From: Congregibacter sp039818725
GTDB lineage: Bacteria; Pseudomonadota; Gammaproteobacteria; Pseudomonadales; Halieaceae
Direction: 5' to 3'
Assembly: GCA_039818725.1 (NCBI GenBank)
Contig: JBCBTK010000027.1
Location: forward strand, 1 to 64,000
Length of the DNA: 64,000 bases
Part shown: one piece after another, positions 43,268-51,026 of the stretch
Layout: every line of letters begins with the position of its first letter
Position numbering within the stretch: the stretch's first letter is position 1
Position numbers and translations under genes: made by a program
Notes under the pieces: model-generated
Database searches by the model: none
What the model was told of the DNA's origin: nothing
Seen by the model: only the letters and a program-made list of their open reading frames with translations

Positions 43268-43504
43268 ATGAAAGTCACCAAGTACTTCGAATCTTTGTCT
43301 GCTCGACCTGATCGTGCGGGCATCAAACCTGAGTGGATCCAGCGAGTTGTGCGTTCCCCCGAAAGAGAGCATATTCAGGCCGACGGCCGCATTCGTCGGT
43401 GGGCTCCTGTGCCGGAGATGCGAGGCCGTTACTTGCGTGTGGTTCTGCTTCCCGACGGCGAAACAGTTCACAACGCGTTTTTTGATAGGGGCTACAAGCC
43501 GTGA
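43268..43504 (+). CDS. DUF4258-like small protein, possible toxin
   Basis: A 78-residue protein with KPEWIQRVVRSPEREHIQAD and GRYLRVVLLPDGETVHNAFF, an order of helix and strands like DUF4258 and BrnT/RelE-type small toxins. It is the first gene of a cassette and overlaps a DUF2283 gene by four bases (GTGA), the usual arrangement of toxin-antitoxin-like pairs in integrons. A ribosome site before ATG 43268 is weak. Toxicity is inferred from context only. Confidence 0.68.
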   Translation: MKVTKYFESLSARPDRAGIKPEWIQRVVRSPEREHIQADGRIRRWAPVPEMRGRYLRVVLLPDGETVHNAFFDRGYKP

Positions 43505-43698
43505 AAGCTAAATACTTCAGAGATACCGATACGCTCTACATCGAGTTTAGAGCAGGTGACATAGTCGAAACGCGCGATCTCGATGAAGATACAGTGATTG
43601 ATCTTGATGCCAACGGGAACATCTGTGCAATGACCATGGAGCACGCCAAAGATCGCACCGATGCACTCCACTTCACATTCGAAGAAGTAGCCGCTTAA
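43501..43698 (+). CDS. DUF2283 protein, possible antitoxin partner
   Basis: A 65-residue protein with the clear DUF2283 pattern KAKYFRDTDTLYIEF, VETRDLDEDTVIDLDANGNI and MEHAKDR. DUF2283 genes are frequently paired with DUF4258-like genes in gene cassettes. The GTG start overlaps the upstream stop. The stop codon TAA lies inside the R'' box of the second attC, as is common for tightly packed cassettes. Confidence 0.8.
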   Translation: MKAKYFRDTDTLYIEFRAGDIVETRDLDEDTVIDLDANGNICAMTMEHAKDRTDALHFTFEEVAA

Positions 43699-43773
43699 CA
43701 AGGTGTGGCTGGCGCTTCGCTGGGACGTCAAAACCGCTGCGCGGTTTCGCCGCCCCAGCACACGGCGTTGAGG
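43693..43773 (+). other. Integron recombination site attC (second), interrupted by the IS at R'
   Basis: R'' is GCTTAAC (43693-43699). L'' TGTGGCTGG pairs with L' CCAGCACA around one unpaired G. The R' core begins GTTGAGG at 43767. The central stretch matches attC1 at about 35 of 38 bases (for example CCGCTGCGCGGTT and CGCCGCCCCAGC in both). The IS1182-type element starts three bases into the R' core, so the right part of the core now comes from the IS end. Confidence 0.83.
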
Positions 43774-45563
43774 CTGTAGAAAAACTCTTTAATTCACGTG
43801 CTGTTTGCTACTCTGACCTCACCCTCGTGGAGGTTTTTGCATGCCGAACTTTAAGCCTTACGACTACGCGCAAAGCGCGATGGTGGTGGTGAACTTCGAG
43901 GATCAACTGCAGCCCGGGACCTTTGAGTTCACCCTGCACCATCTCATCGAGGAGCACATCGATCTCTCCGTTTTCCATGAGCACTTTGCGAACGATGAGG
44001 GCGGCCGGACCGCCTATGATCCCGCCATTCTTCTCAAGATCATTCTCTTTGCTTATTCCAAAGGCATTACCTCAAGCCGCGAGATCCAGTGGCAGTGCGA
44101 ACACAACATTCTGTTTAAGGCACTGTCCTGTGACACGGTGCCGCACTTCACGTCAATTGCGAGTTTCGTCAGTCGCTATCCTGACGCCATCGAATCGGTG
44201 TTCGAACAAGTACTGCTGGTGTGCCACGAACACGGTTTGCTCGGCAACGAGTTGTTCGCCATCGATGGTTGCAAAATGCCGTCCAATGCGTCGAAGGAAC
44301 ACTCTGGCACGCTCAAGGAACTGAAGGATAAACAGCGGAAGATCCGAAAGCAGATTCGCTATTGCATGACCGAGCACAAGAAGCTCGACGGTCGCCGGCC
44401 CCGGGAGAAGGAGCGCAAACATCAGTTAGAACAGTCCGTCGAGACATTGGAGAAACACTTCAACCGAATCGACGACTTCCTAAAGACGGCCCGCCCACGG
44501 ATGGGCCAGGGTAGAGAGCGCAGGGAAGTGAAGAGCAACATCACAGACAACGAGTCGGCCAAGATGACCACGAGCAAAGGCACGATTCAGGGCTACAACG
44601 GCATCGCGGCGGTGGATCAGAAGCACCAGGTGATTGTGGAAGCGCAGGCCTTTGGCGAAAGCCAGGAACACCACACGCTGGTGCCGATGCTTGAGGGTAT
44701 TGAGGGCCGCTACCGGCGCATCGGGGCTCATGCTGCGATTCTCTCCACGCGGGCCATCGTCACGGCGGATACGGGCTTTGCCCGAGAGGACAACCATCGC
44801 CACCTCAAGGAGCAGGGTATCAATGCATACATACCTGATAACCAGTTTCGCTCCCGAGACCCACGGTTCAAAGACCAGAAGCGCAAGCATGGCAAGCGTC
44901 ACCAGGACACCGTAAAGGGCATCAAACCGGTGATTCCCGCGAGCGAGTTCACCATTGATGTAAAGCGGAAGACGTGTGTCTGCCCAGAGGGGAAGTCGAT
45001 GTGGCTGATGAGCGACAAACCGGTGAATGAGGGACGGCGCAAGCAGATATACGAAGGCAAGCTGACGGATTGCCGGGCGTGCTCTCGGAAGGAGGCCTGC
45101 ATCCGCAACCCGGACAGCGCGTCGACAAGGGAGGGTCATGGTCGGGTCGTCTCGATCACCTATCGTACCGGCCATACCGCGACGGATTGGATGCGGCGCC
45201 GCGTGGACAGTCGGGAAGGCAAAGCGATTTATGGTCAGCGAATGGCCGTGGTCGAGCCGGTGTTTGGCAACATCGGCAGCAACAAAGGTCTGAGGCGCTT
45301 CTCGCTGCGCGGTAAGCACAAGGTCCAGGGGCAGTGGCGCTTGTTTTGCTTGGTGCACAACATTGAGAAGGTCATGCGCTACGGAACGGTGGGAATTCCC
45401 AGGGCCGCATGAGCCGCGTTATCGACCGTTTCATCCACACCGTGCGTCTGAGAGTGCGGAGAACGGGTGATATGTTAAATGGATTGCATAAAGAGTGAAC
45501 GGCGGAGCAACAGCGCTATGTGGATAACTGCACTCGCCCCAGGGCGGGTATTTCCACAGGCTC
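43770..45563 (+). mobile_element. IS1182-family insertion sequence at an attC core
   Basis: Imperfect terminal inverted repeats bound the element: GAGGCTGTAGAAAAAC at 43770-43785 and the complement of 45548-45563 (GAGCCTGTGGAAATAC), 13 of 16 matching. One intact transposase gene fills the element of about 1.8 kb. GTT flanks it on both sides (43767-43769 and 45564-45566), a possible three-base target repeat. The insertion point is the R' core of attC2. Confidence 0.82.
43841..45412 (+). CDS. IS1182-family transposase
   Basis: A 523-residue DDE transposase. The N-terminal domain has AYDPAILLKIILFAYSKGI and SREIQWQCEHNILFKALS. The catalytic residues are D in FAIDGCKMPSNASKE (about 142), D in VTADTGFARED (about 310) and E in AVVEPVFGNIGSNKG (about 471). 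A Cys-rich segment (CVCPEGKSM, CRACSRKEAC) before the last motif is typical of the IS1182 group. The frame is intact and a GTGGAGG site precedes ATG 43841, so the element may still be active. Confidence 0.95.
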   Translation: MPNFKPYDYAQSAMVVVNFEDQLQPGTFEFTLHHLIEEHIDLSVFHEHFANDEGGRTAYDPAILLKIILFAYSKGITSSREIQWQCEHNILFKALSCDTVPHFTSIASFVSRYPDAIESVFEQVLLVCHEHGLLGNELFAIDGCKMPSNASKEHSGTLKELKDKQRKIRKQIRYCMTEHKKLDGRRPREKERKHQLEQSVETLEKHFNRIDDFLKTARPRMGQGRERREVKSNITDNESAKMTTSKGTIQGYNGIAAVDQKHQVIVEAQAFGESQEHHTLVPMLEGIEGRYRRIGAHAAILSTRAIVTADTGFAREDNHRHLKEQGINAYIPDNQFRSRDPRFKDQKRKHGKRHQDTVKGIKPVIPASEFTIDVKRKTCVCPEGKSMWLMSDKPVNEGRRKQIYEGKLTDCRACSRKEACIRNPDSASTREGHGRVVSITYRTGHTATDWMRRRVDSREGKAIYGQRMAVVEPVFGNIGSNKGLRRFSLRGKHKVQGQWRLFCLVHNIEKVMRYGTVGIPRAA

Positions 45564-45566
45564 GTT

Positions 45567-45583
45567 GAGACTGTAGAAAAACC
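45567..45583 (+). repeat. Second copy of the IS left-end sequence
   Basis: GAGACTGTAGAAAAACC immediately after the right flanking GTT matches the IS left end (GAGGCTGTAGAAAAAC) at 15 of 16 bases in the same orientation. It may be the left end of an earlier related IS at the same site, the rest of which is gone. The following 140 bases up to 45725 hold no recognisable gene; the 84-codon minus frame 45475-45729 reads across the IS end and is not accepted. Confidence 0.6.
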
Positions 45584-45725
45584 AATGAGCCTGATGCACT
45601 GGTGCAAAAGACGCGTATGACAGTGTCTTCATTTGAGAAATCACGCTGGATAGGTAGGCGCCAAGGAATCCGAGGGTAAAGGCCGGCCCCGTAGTCTCGG
45701 AAAGCCGGCTGGGCGGTCACGGTCT

Positions 45726-48245
45726 TCAATTTGTTCTGGAGTCGATGGCGGCTTTGATCAGGATGATGTTAAGGCCGGTCGGTGGTGGCACCTCACGCGG
45801 TGAGAGTGGATCCGACTGCGCTTCCACTTCCTCGCCGTCACTGAACCCGTCGTCGTCGGTGTCCGCGAGATTGGGGTCGGTGCCGAGTTCGCCCTCGCGA
45901 TTATCCCCGAGGCCGTCGTCATCGCTGTCGGCGGTCTCGGACGGGTCGTCGGGGAAGGCATCATCGCTATCATTCACGCCATCGTCATCCGTATCGCGCT
46001 CGGAGGGACCGCATCCCTCTGAGTTGATGTCGCTCACTTCCTGGGCGGGCGTATCGTCGCAGTCGTCCATTCCGTTGTTCACGCCATCGCCGTCCTCGTC
46101 ATCGTCTGCAGACACCGATAGATCGAAGACTCGCACGTGGCCCGAGTTGAAATCGCCGTTCGCCCGGGCGCCTACGGCAAGCGTCTGACCATCGCCGGAA
46201 AGTGCTACGGCCTCACCTGAGGAATCGTTACCGCCTTCGCCATCGATGTCTCTTCCCACCTGTTCCCAGTTACTGCCCGCCCAGCGGTATACGCGAGCGT
46301 GCCCGGCGTTCTCGCCACTACCATCATTGAGCTGTGCCCCGATGGCCAGCGTCCTACCGTCGCTGGACAGAGAAACGGCGCCGCCGGACTCATCGCGTTC
46401 GGCCTCTCCGTCGATGTCATCGCCGAGCTGTGTCCACGCTGAGCCGTCCCAGGTAAAGACACGAACGTGACCCGAGAAGGTACCGTTGCCGCTATTTCGT
46501 GGAGCGCCGACGGCCAGGGTCGCACCGTCGCTGGACAGGGAGACTGCGCTGCCGGAACGGTCTGCAAAGTTTTCTCCATCGATGTCCTCGCCGAGCTGAG
46601 CCCAGCCGTTCAAGTCGTAGCGAAACACGCGGACATGCCCCGAATCGAAACCGTTGCCCTGATTCCTCGCAGCGCCGATGGCCACGGTCAGGCCGTCGCT
46701 TGACAGTGAGATCGCCTCGCCGGAGCGATCACCTGCCGATTCTCCGATGATGGTGCCGCCGAGCTGCACCCAGGCGTTGTCGTTCCAGCGGAACACCCGG
46801 GCATGCCCGAAACCGCCCGCCGCGCTGCCGGCACCGATCGCGACTGTTCGCCCATCGCTCGATAGAGATACGGCATCACCGGATTCGTCGCCGGCGGACG
46901 CTCCGTTGATGTCATCGCCCAACTGCTCCCACTCCCGGCCGTCCCAGACGTAGACGACAACCTTCCCGGAGGTGGGTGCGTTCCGGTCACTGCCCGGAGC
47001 TCCGATCGCTACGGTCAAGCCATTGCTGGAGAGCGCGACCGAACTGCCAGAAAAGTCTTCCGAAGCTTGGCCGTCGATGTCGGGGCCAAATCTCACCCAC
47101 TGGTCTCCAAAGCGCCGGTACATGCGGACGTGTCCGGCGTCTGTATCCGCACCGTCATTGCGCCGTGCCCCGATCGCCACCGTCGTCCCGTCACGGGAGA
47201 CTGCGGCGGCGGCTCCGGAAAGATCACCGCCGTTCTCTCCATCGAGATCGTTGCCGATCTGCAAGGCGGCGGGACGGAAGCCCTCGAGCACAGTGATCGT
47301 TACTGTTCCGGACAAGCTGGATCGACTCGAGGACGCCCCATATCGGAAGGTATCAATGCCGGTAAAACCAGGGTCGGGGGTGTAGGTCAGCGTCTGGCTG
47401 ATCGGGGCTCCGAAGACGATTGGCGCACCAGGGTCATTCGGATCAACAAGGCCTCCGCTGAACGGTCCCTGGCGCACCTGATACTCAAGAGGCGACGCAA
47501 CGAGTGCCGAGCCCTCCATGGTGATCTGGACGGACTGGGGAGAACCTGCAGTGCTGCGTGGGGTGGCGGCATATACATCAACAACGACTGGGTTGCGATC
47601 TCTAAAGAAGCGAAAGTCCTTCACCGCTATGTCGTCGCCCCCGGCGCCCTCGTCGTAGCGGAACTCAAAAAACGGCTCATCGCTTATGACGCCCACGAAG
47701 GTGTTCAGCGGCAGACTACCCACCGCTAGTTCGTCAATCTGTCGGCCTACGTTGGAGAAGAGTTTGATGACTTCGCCAGTGGAACTGTTGTTGTTCTGCA
47801 GAAAGAACCCGAACGCGCGAAGCGGCGTTTGGGCTGGCAACAGGCGCACGCGCCAATCGTCGTTCTCGTCGTTGTCGATATCACCGGGCGAGAGTGCTCC
47901 ATCGAAGTCAGCGAGGTTGCCGTTTCCCTCATCGTCGTCGTAGGTCAGAAACTCAGAATCGAGGGCCGTGAATTCAAAGCTCACATCGAGACCGGTGTTC
48001 GACCGGTCAAACGTGAGGGTTCGCTGTCCCGGGGTCGTGACCGCACCCACGGCCCTGTTGGCTCCGGGCGGTGAATCGACTTCGTTGGCCTTGGCGATAT
48101 TTGCGGGAGAGGTGATGAAGACTTCGGCGGATTGCAATAGCGCGGCGTTGAACTCGTCGAGGTCTGTGTAGAGCTTGGCTTCCGCAACGACACCCGCCGA
48201 AGCTGCGCCCAGGCAAAAAGAGCCGAGTAGGTGTTGGAGCGTCAT
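45726..48245 (-). CDS. Exported seven-repeat FG-GAP-like propeller with calcium-binding tail
   Basis: A protein of about 839 residues with a signal ending near GAASAGVVAEA. After two N-terminal beta domains come exactly seven repeats of about 52 residues, each with D(I/L)(D/N)GE...D.SG.AVSLSSDG.T.AIGA...GHVRVF..W, expected to form a seven-blade propeller. A thrombospondin-type-3 calcium-binding region follows (DDDEDGDGVNNGMDDC, DTDDDGVNDSDDAFPDD). The C-terminus is a short hydrophobic tail, PPTGLNIILIKAAIDSRTN. ATG 48245 starts the signal; the frame is open to 48356. It is likely a surface or secreted adhesion-type protein. Confidence 0.82.
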   Translation of the reverse strand: MTLQHLLGSFCLGAASAGVVAEAKLYTDLDEFNAALLQSAEVFITSPANIAKANEVDSPPGANRAVGAVTTPGQRTLTFDRSNTGLDVSFEFTALDSEFLTYDDDEGNGNLADFDGALSPGDIDNDENDDWRVRLLPAQTPLRAFGFFLQNNNSSTGEVIKLFSNVGRQIDELAVGSLPLNTFVGVISDEPFFEFRYDEGAGGDDIAVKDFRFFRDRNPVVVDVYAATPRSTAGSPQSVQITMEGSALVASPLEYQVRQGPFSGGLVDPNDPGAPIVFGAPISQTLTYTPDPGFTGIDTFRYGASSSRSSLSGTVTITVLEGFRPAALQIGNDLDGENGGDLSGAAAAVSRDGTTVAIGARRNDGADTDAGHVRMYRRFGDQWVRFGPDIDGQASEDFSGSSVALSSNGLTVAIGAPGSDRNAPTSGKVVVYVWDGREWEQLGDDINGASAGDESGDAVSLSSDGRTVAIGAGSAAGGFGHARVFRWNDNAWVQLGGTIIGESAGDRSGEAISLSSDGLTVAIGAARNQGNGFDSGHVRVFRYDLNGWAQLGEDIDGENFADRSGSAVSLSSDGATLAVGAPRNSGNGTFSGHVRVFTWDGSAWTQLGDDIDGEAERDESGGAVSLSSDGRTLAIGAQLNDGSGENAGHARVYRWAGSNWEQVGRDIDGEGGNDSSGEAVALSGDGQTLAVGARANGDFNSGHVRVFDLSVSADDDEDGDGVNNGMDDCDDTPAQEVSDINSEGCGPSERDTDDDGVNDSDDAFPDDPSETADSDDDGLGDNREGELGTDPNLADTDDDGFSDGEEVEAQSDPLSPREVPPPTGLNIILIKAAIDSRTN

Positions 48246-48474
48246 GCCTGTGGAAGGCCGATGAGGGGTGCGTCGCATAGCCGCTAAGGTCCTGGCGGTT
48301 TCGCCGATCATTATGGCGTTTATGTGTCGGAGAAAGCGATGTATGACGCGGGCCACGATACAACGATGGGGGCAAACGAAAAGCCTGCGGCTTCCTCACA
48401 ACCGCGCAACCCCCACAATACCCAGCACAGTGGACTTTCTTTTGGAGCCGGTACTTCTCTCGCGACGGCGACTA

Positions 48475-48492
48475 TAGTTAGCATGGTAACTA
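48475..48492. promoter_or_regulatory. MarR-type operator TAGTTA-N6-TAACTA
   Basis: An inverted repeat, TAGTTA (48475-48480) and TAACTA (48487-48492), lies directly before the ribosome site of the ABM monooxygenase gene. A TATAGT -10-like hexamer (48473-48478) overlaps its left arm, so a bound repressor would block transcription. The second gene of the unit is a MarR regulator. The half-sites and spacing are the same as at 28801-28818. Confidence 0.68.
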
Positions 48493-48503
48493 AAGAGGTT
48501 CCC

Positions 48504-48794
48504 ATGGACGAAAACCTTTGCATCATCGCGACGATAAACCCTCGCCCGGAGCATCTTTCGGATGCACGCAAGGCGATCTCTGGCATCGTCGAGCGCACAT
48601 GCGCCGAAGCTGGATGCAGGGCATTCCGGCTGCTCGAAGGGAGCGATGGCCGCCTGCGGCTCTACGAAGAATGGGAAGACGAGGCGGCTCTCAAGGCCCA
48701 CTACGAAAAAGATTACACTCGGGCTGTTTTCGCAGCCTACGAGGATTGGCTCGCCGAGTCGGTAGACATCGTCCACCTGAGGCGGCTGGCCTGA
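48504..48794 (+). CDS. Antibiotic-biosynthesis-monooxygenase-type (ABM) protein
   Basis: A 96-residue protein of the ABM/YgiN fold, with CIIATINPRPEHLSDARKAI, CRAFRLLEGSDGRLRLYEEW and AALKAHYEKDYTRAVF. YgiN-like members oxidise quinols or similar small aromatic compounds without a cofactor. ATG 48504 follows AGAGG; the in-frame extension to 48324 covers the operator and is rejected. It is followed by a MarR gene and preceded by a MarR-type operator, a common arrangement for quinone or electrophile response. Confidence 0.86.
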   Translation: MDENLCIIATINPRPEHLSDARKAISGIVERTCAEAGCRAFRLLEGSDGRLRLYEEWEDEAALKAHYEKDYTRAVFAAYEDWLAESVDIVHLRRLA

Positions 48795-48803
48795 AACGAA
48801 TCG

Positions 48804-49247
48804 GTGTTCTTCCTTAAGGAGCTGCCCTCACGCCTGATGGTCGAAGGGTACGCCGACAGGCACAAAGGACTCGACGTAGATGCGGCGCTGGACGCACTTG
48901 CGCTCATGCGGCGAGCAAGTCTGATGGTGCGCCAGCTCGAAGCCTACTTCGCCAGGCACGATCTGTCCCAGCTACGTTTCCTCATCTTAATCGTCATTGA
49001 CCGTGAGCCGGAGTGCGATGGTATGGGCGTGAGCCAAGTCGCCAGCAGGCTCGACGTTTCAAAGCCTGTGATGACGCGGACGATGGCAAGACTGGCCGGG
49101 GATGGGCTTCTTGAGATCGAGGCTGACCGTTCGGATGCGCGCGCGAAGGTTCTACGGCTAACAGCCAAGGGGCGCGCCAAGCTTGCCGCTGTACTGCCGG
49201 ACTACTTCGTTCTGCTTTCGGGCCTTGGACGCGGGGACGATCGATGA
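48804..49247 (+). CDS. MarR-family regulator of the ABM operon
   Basis: A 147-residue winged-helix protein with VSQVASRLDVSKPVMTRTMARLAGDGLLE as its helix-turn-helix and ADRSDARAKVLRLTAKGR as its wing. It lies nine bases after the ABM stop. Start choice is uncertain: GTG 48804 is the longest, while ATG 48837 is preceded by AAGGAG at a 15-base distance. It presumably binds the palindrome at 48475 and controls both genes. Confidence 0.87.
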   Translation: MFFLKELPSRLMVEGYADRHKGLDVDAALDALALMRRASLMVRQLEAYFARHDLSQLRFLILIVIDREPECDGMGVSQVASRLDVSKPVMTRTMARLAGDGLLEIEADRSDARAKVLRLTAKGRAKLAAVLPDYFVLLSGLGRGDDR

Positions 49248-49289
49248 CCTCTCGCACTCAACTGCCGAGGGCCCTCGTCATATCGCAGA

Positions 49290-49844
49290 TCAGGGCCCCC
49301 ACGCGCGGTAGCGATTGAAGAGGATGTGGCCCAGGCGCATGAAGCCGGGAACCGCTTTACCCTCGCCTACGGGAGTGAGCCGAGAATGCTTCTCGCATAC
49401 CGAGTCCAGCGCCGAAGACTGGGCATCGCTTGCTTCTACAAGAAGCAGGTGACGCCCGTTTTCCAACTCTGACTGAAACCGTTTGAATTCGTGATGAGGT
49501 TCCTGGATTCCCCAGAGCCCGCCCTCCCAGGTGCAGAACCCCAGAACGACAACCGCCAGAAACACAAACGGTGTCCAGGTGTAGCTCTCCGCGATGCCGC
49601 TGGCCCAGGCGCCTACCAGCACCAGCGCCGCAAGGCACACACCAACAAAAGCCCCGATGATTGCCGAGCGGACCGTGTCTTTTCGCGCGACGGACCACAC
49701 GTGGTTGAAGTTCCGCCGGTCAACCTCGTCATAGCTGTCGGTGACGACGTAGATCTGTTCGGCGGCGATGCCCGCCGCCCGCAGTTCCGAGGATACGGCT
49801 TCGAGATCGTCCAGGTCGTCGCCGAGAAAGTAGAAGCGCAGCAT
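49290..49844 (-). CDS. Membrane protein of unknown function with two spans
   Basis: A 184-residue protein. The N-terminal soluble part (MLRFYFLGDDLDDLEAVSSEL, with GIAAEQIYVVTD) resembles a small ferredoxin-like or ACT-type fold. Two membrane segments follow (SAIIGAFVGVCLAALVLVGA and TPFVFLAVVVLGFCTWEGGL). A C-terminal tail has HHEFKRFQSELENGRHLLLVE. Similar proteins exist in marine gammaproteobacteria with vague annotations; no function is established. It converges with the MarR gene. Confidence 0.7.
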   Translation of the reverse strand: MLRFYFLGDDLDDLEAVSSELRAAGIAAEQIYVVTDSYDEVDRRNFNHVWSVARKDTVRSAIIGAFVGVCLAALVLVGAWASGIAESYTWTPFVFLAVVVLGFCTWEGGLWGIQEPHHEFKRFQSELENGRHLLLVEASDAQSSALDSVCEKHSRLTPVGEGKAVPGFMRLGHILFNRYRAWGP

Positions 49845-50172
49845 AGTTCCCCCTCGCCCCGGGTCTGGTCCCGAAGCCTGTGGTTATCCGGTCGCGCCTC
49901 GCTATCGCCTCTCCATAGACCACAGCGTGGCCGTTGACGTGCTACCAATATGCAAAAGTATAGACAAGGTCTCCGAAACTGCCCGAGCGTTAACCTGCAC
50001 TGCGTGTCGGGATGAGTGGGGCAGCGGTTCTTCCCGCCTCACGTAGGAAATACGTTTTCTTCCTAAATGCCCTACGCAGCCATGCTGTTGCCCTGGGACA
50101 TAGGATCCCCCAGCTCGCTTTCATCGGATTTAAGGCTTGAAGCATGATAGTTTGCTACCTCTAGCTGGCGGC
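49845..50172. other. Intergenic region with a stem-loop
   Basis: These 328 bases hold no convincing gene. Overlapping inverted repeats, CGTAGG/CCTACG (50042-50047, 50071-50076) and TAGGAA/TTCCTA (50044-50049, 50060-50065), could form a hairpin or a regulator site. The region must contain the promoter of the minus-strand membrane protein gene. Confidence 0.4.
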
Positions 50173-50817
50173 CTAACTGCGTTTCCAATCCGCAATAACC
50201 CGCTCCTGGCCTGGCGCCCAGCGCGGAAGCTTGACCATCACAGACGCGAACAGCTCGCCCTCCAGCCAGTTCGCCAGCCAGCCGCGCAGCGCCGGGTAGG
50301 GCGCAACGTCGAACCATTCCCGGTCGACCATGGCGAATTGTCGAATGAAGGGGAACAGGGCTACGTCGCAGAAGCCGGCTGAGTCTCCGCTGAGGAAAGC
50401 CGCTTTCTTCAGGCGACGCTCCAGGGTTTCGAGGTGTGCGCAGGCCAGATCCCGGTAATCGCTCGCCGCTTTTTCGGGATAGCGGTCGGCGTACTTATAG
50501 CGGTCCAGGTATTCCTTGAAGGGTCCGTCGTTGATTTCGATGAGCGGCTCGGCGCTGCTCACCGCCAGGGCCCACCCGTCCGGGTCGCTCTGCTGCAATG
50601 CCCAGCGCATGACGTCGACACTCTCGTCGATGACGCGACCATCTCCGAGTTCAAGTACCGGAACCGTGCCTTTGGGCGAAAGACGCAGCATCTCTACCGG
50701 TTTATCCCTGAGCAGAACCTCACGCAGCTCAACGTGAACCCCCGCATAGGCCAGCGCCATGCGCGCGCGAATCGCGTAGGGACAGCGGCGGAAGGAGTAG
50801 AGAATCGGGACTGTCAT
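50173..50817 (-). CDS. Glutathione S-transferase with a CPYA-type active site
   Basis: A 214-residue GST. The thioredoxin domain begins VPILYSFRRCPYAIRARMAL, a glutaredoxin-like Cys-Pro-Tyr-Ala motif rather than Ser or Tyr, as in omega and GrxB-like enzymes that reduce disulfides. KGTVPVLELGDGRVIDESVDV (in two parts) binds glutathione, and the C-terminal domain has FLSGDSAGFCDVALFPFIRQF. ATG 50817 is preferred to a TTG at 50832. It is divergent from a PPOX-type flavoprotein gene. Confidence 0.88.
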   Translation of the reverse strand: MTVPILYSFRRCPYAIRARMALAYAGVHVELREVLLRDKPVEMLRLSPKGTVPVLELGDGRVIDESVDVMRWALQQSDPDGWALAVSSAEPLIEINDGPFKEYLDRYKYADRYPEKAASDYRDLACAHLETLERRLKKAAFLSGDSAGFCDVALFPFIRQFAMVDREWFDVAPYPALRGWLANWLEGELFASVMVKLPRWAPGQERVIADWKRS

Positions 50818-50905
50818 GGTCTGGCTCGCCAATAACGCCGCATTCGGCCACGTGAGCCGGCCGCCCGCGCGTGACTATAACGCCTGGCGGTCGACATCGG
50901 ACCGG

Positions 50906-50928
50906 ATTGTTTCAAAAAATAAAACAAT
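50906..50928. promoter_or_regulatory. Candidate operator ATTGTTT-N9-AAACAAT
   Basis: A seven-base inverted repeat, ATTGTTT (50906-50912) and AAACAAT (50922-50928), in a very AT-rich stretch of the divergent region between the GST and PPOX genes. Its position suits control of one or both genes. No regulator gene is adjacent, so the binding factor is unknown. Confidence 0.4.
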
Positions 50929-51026
50929 AAATTGCTTTCAAGAGGAATTCTTCCAAAGCGCCCCGAAAGGCAAAGTGCACTCAACGCCCTACAGGAACTC
51001 GCCACCGCGCCCGCAAGGAGAGAATC

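Larger units (their letters stand above)
43237..43767 (+). mobile_element. Complete integron gene cassette with a two-gene TA-like module
   Basis: The cassette runs from the cut point in the first R' core (G|TTAAGC) to the G of the second R' core, 531 bases. Its own R'' box GCTTAAC at 43693 is the exact complement of GTTAAGC at its left junction, as expected if both came from one circular cassette. It carries the DUF4258-like and DUF2283 genes. No integrase gene lies in the window, so the array matches an attC cluster lacking an integrase. Confidence 0.8.

Noticed and set aside
44480..45358. 292-codon minus frame
   Set aside because: Antisense shadow of the transposase, whose DDE residues are intact on the other strand.
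45475..45729. 84-codon minus frame after the transposase
   Set aside because: Reads across the IS right end and the duplicated left end, so it is a junction product, not a gene.
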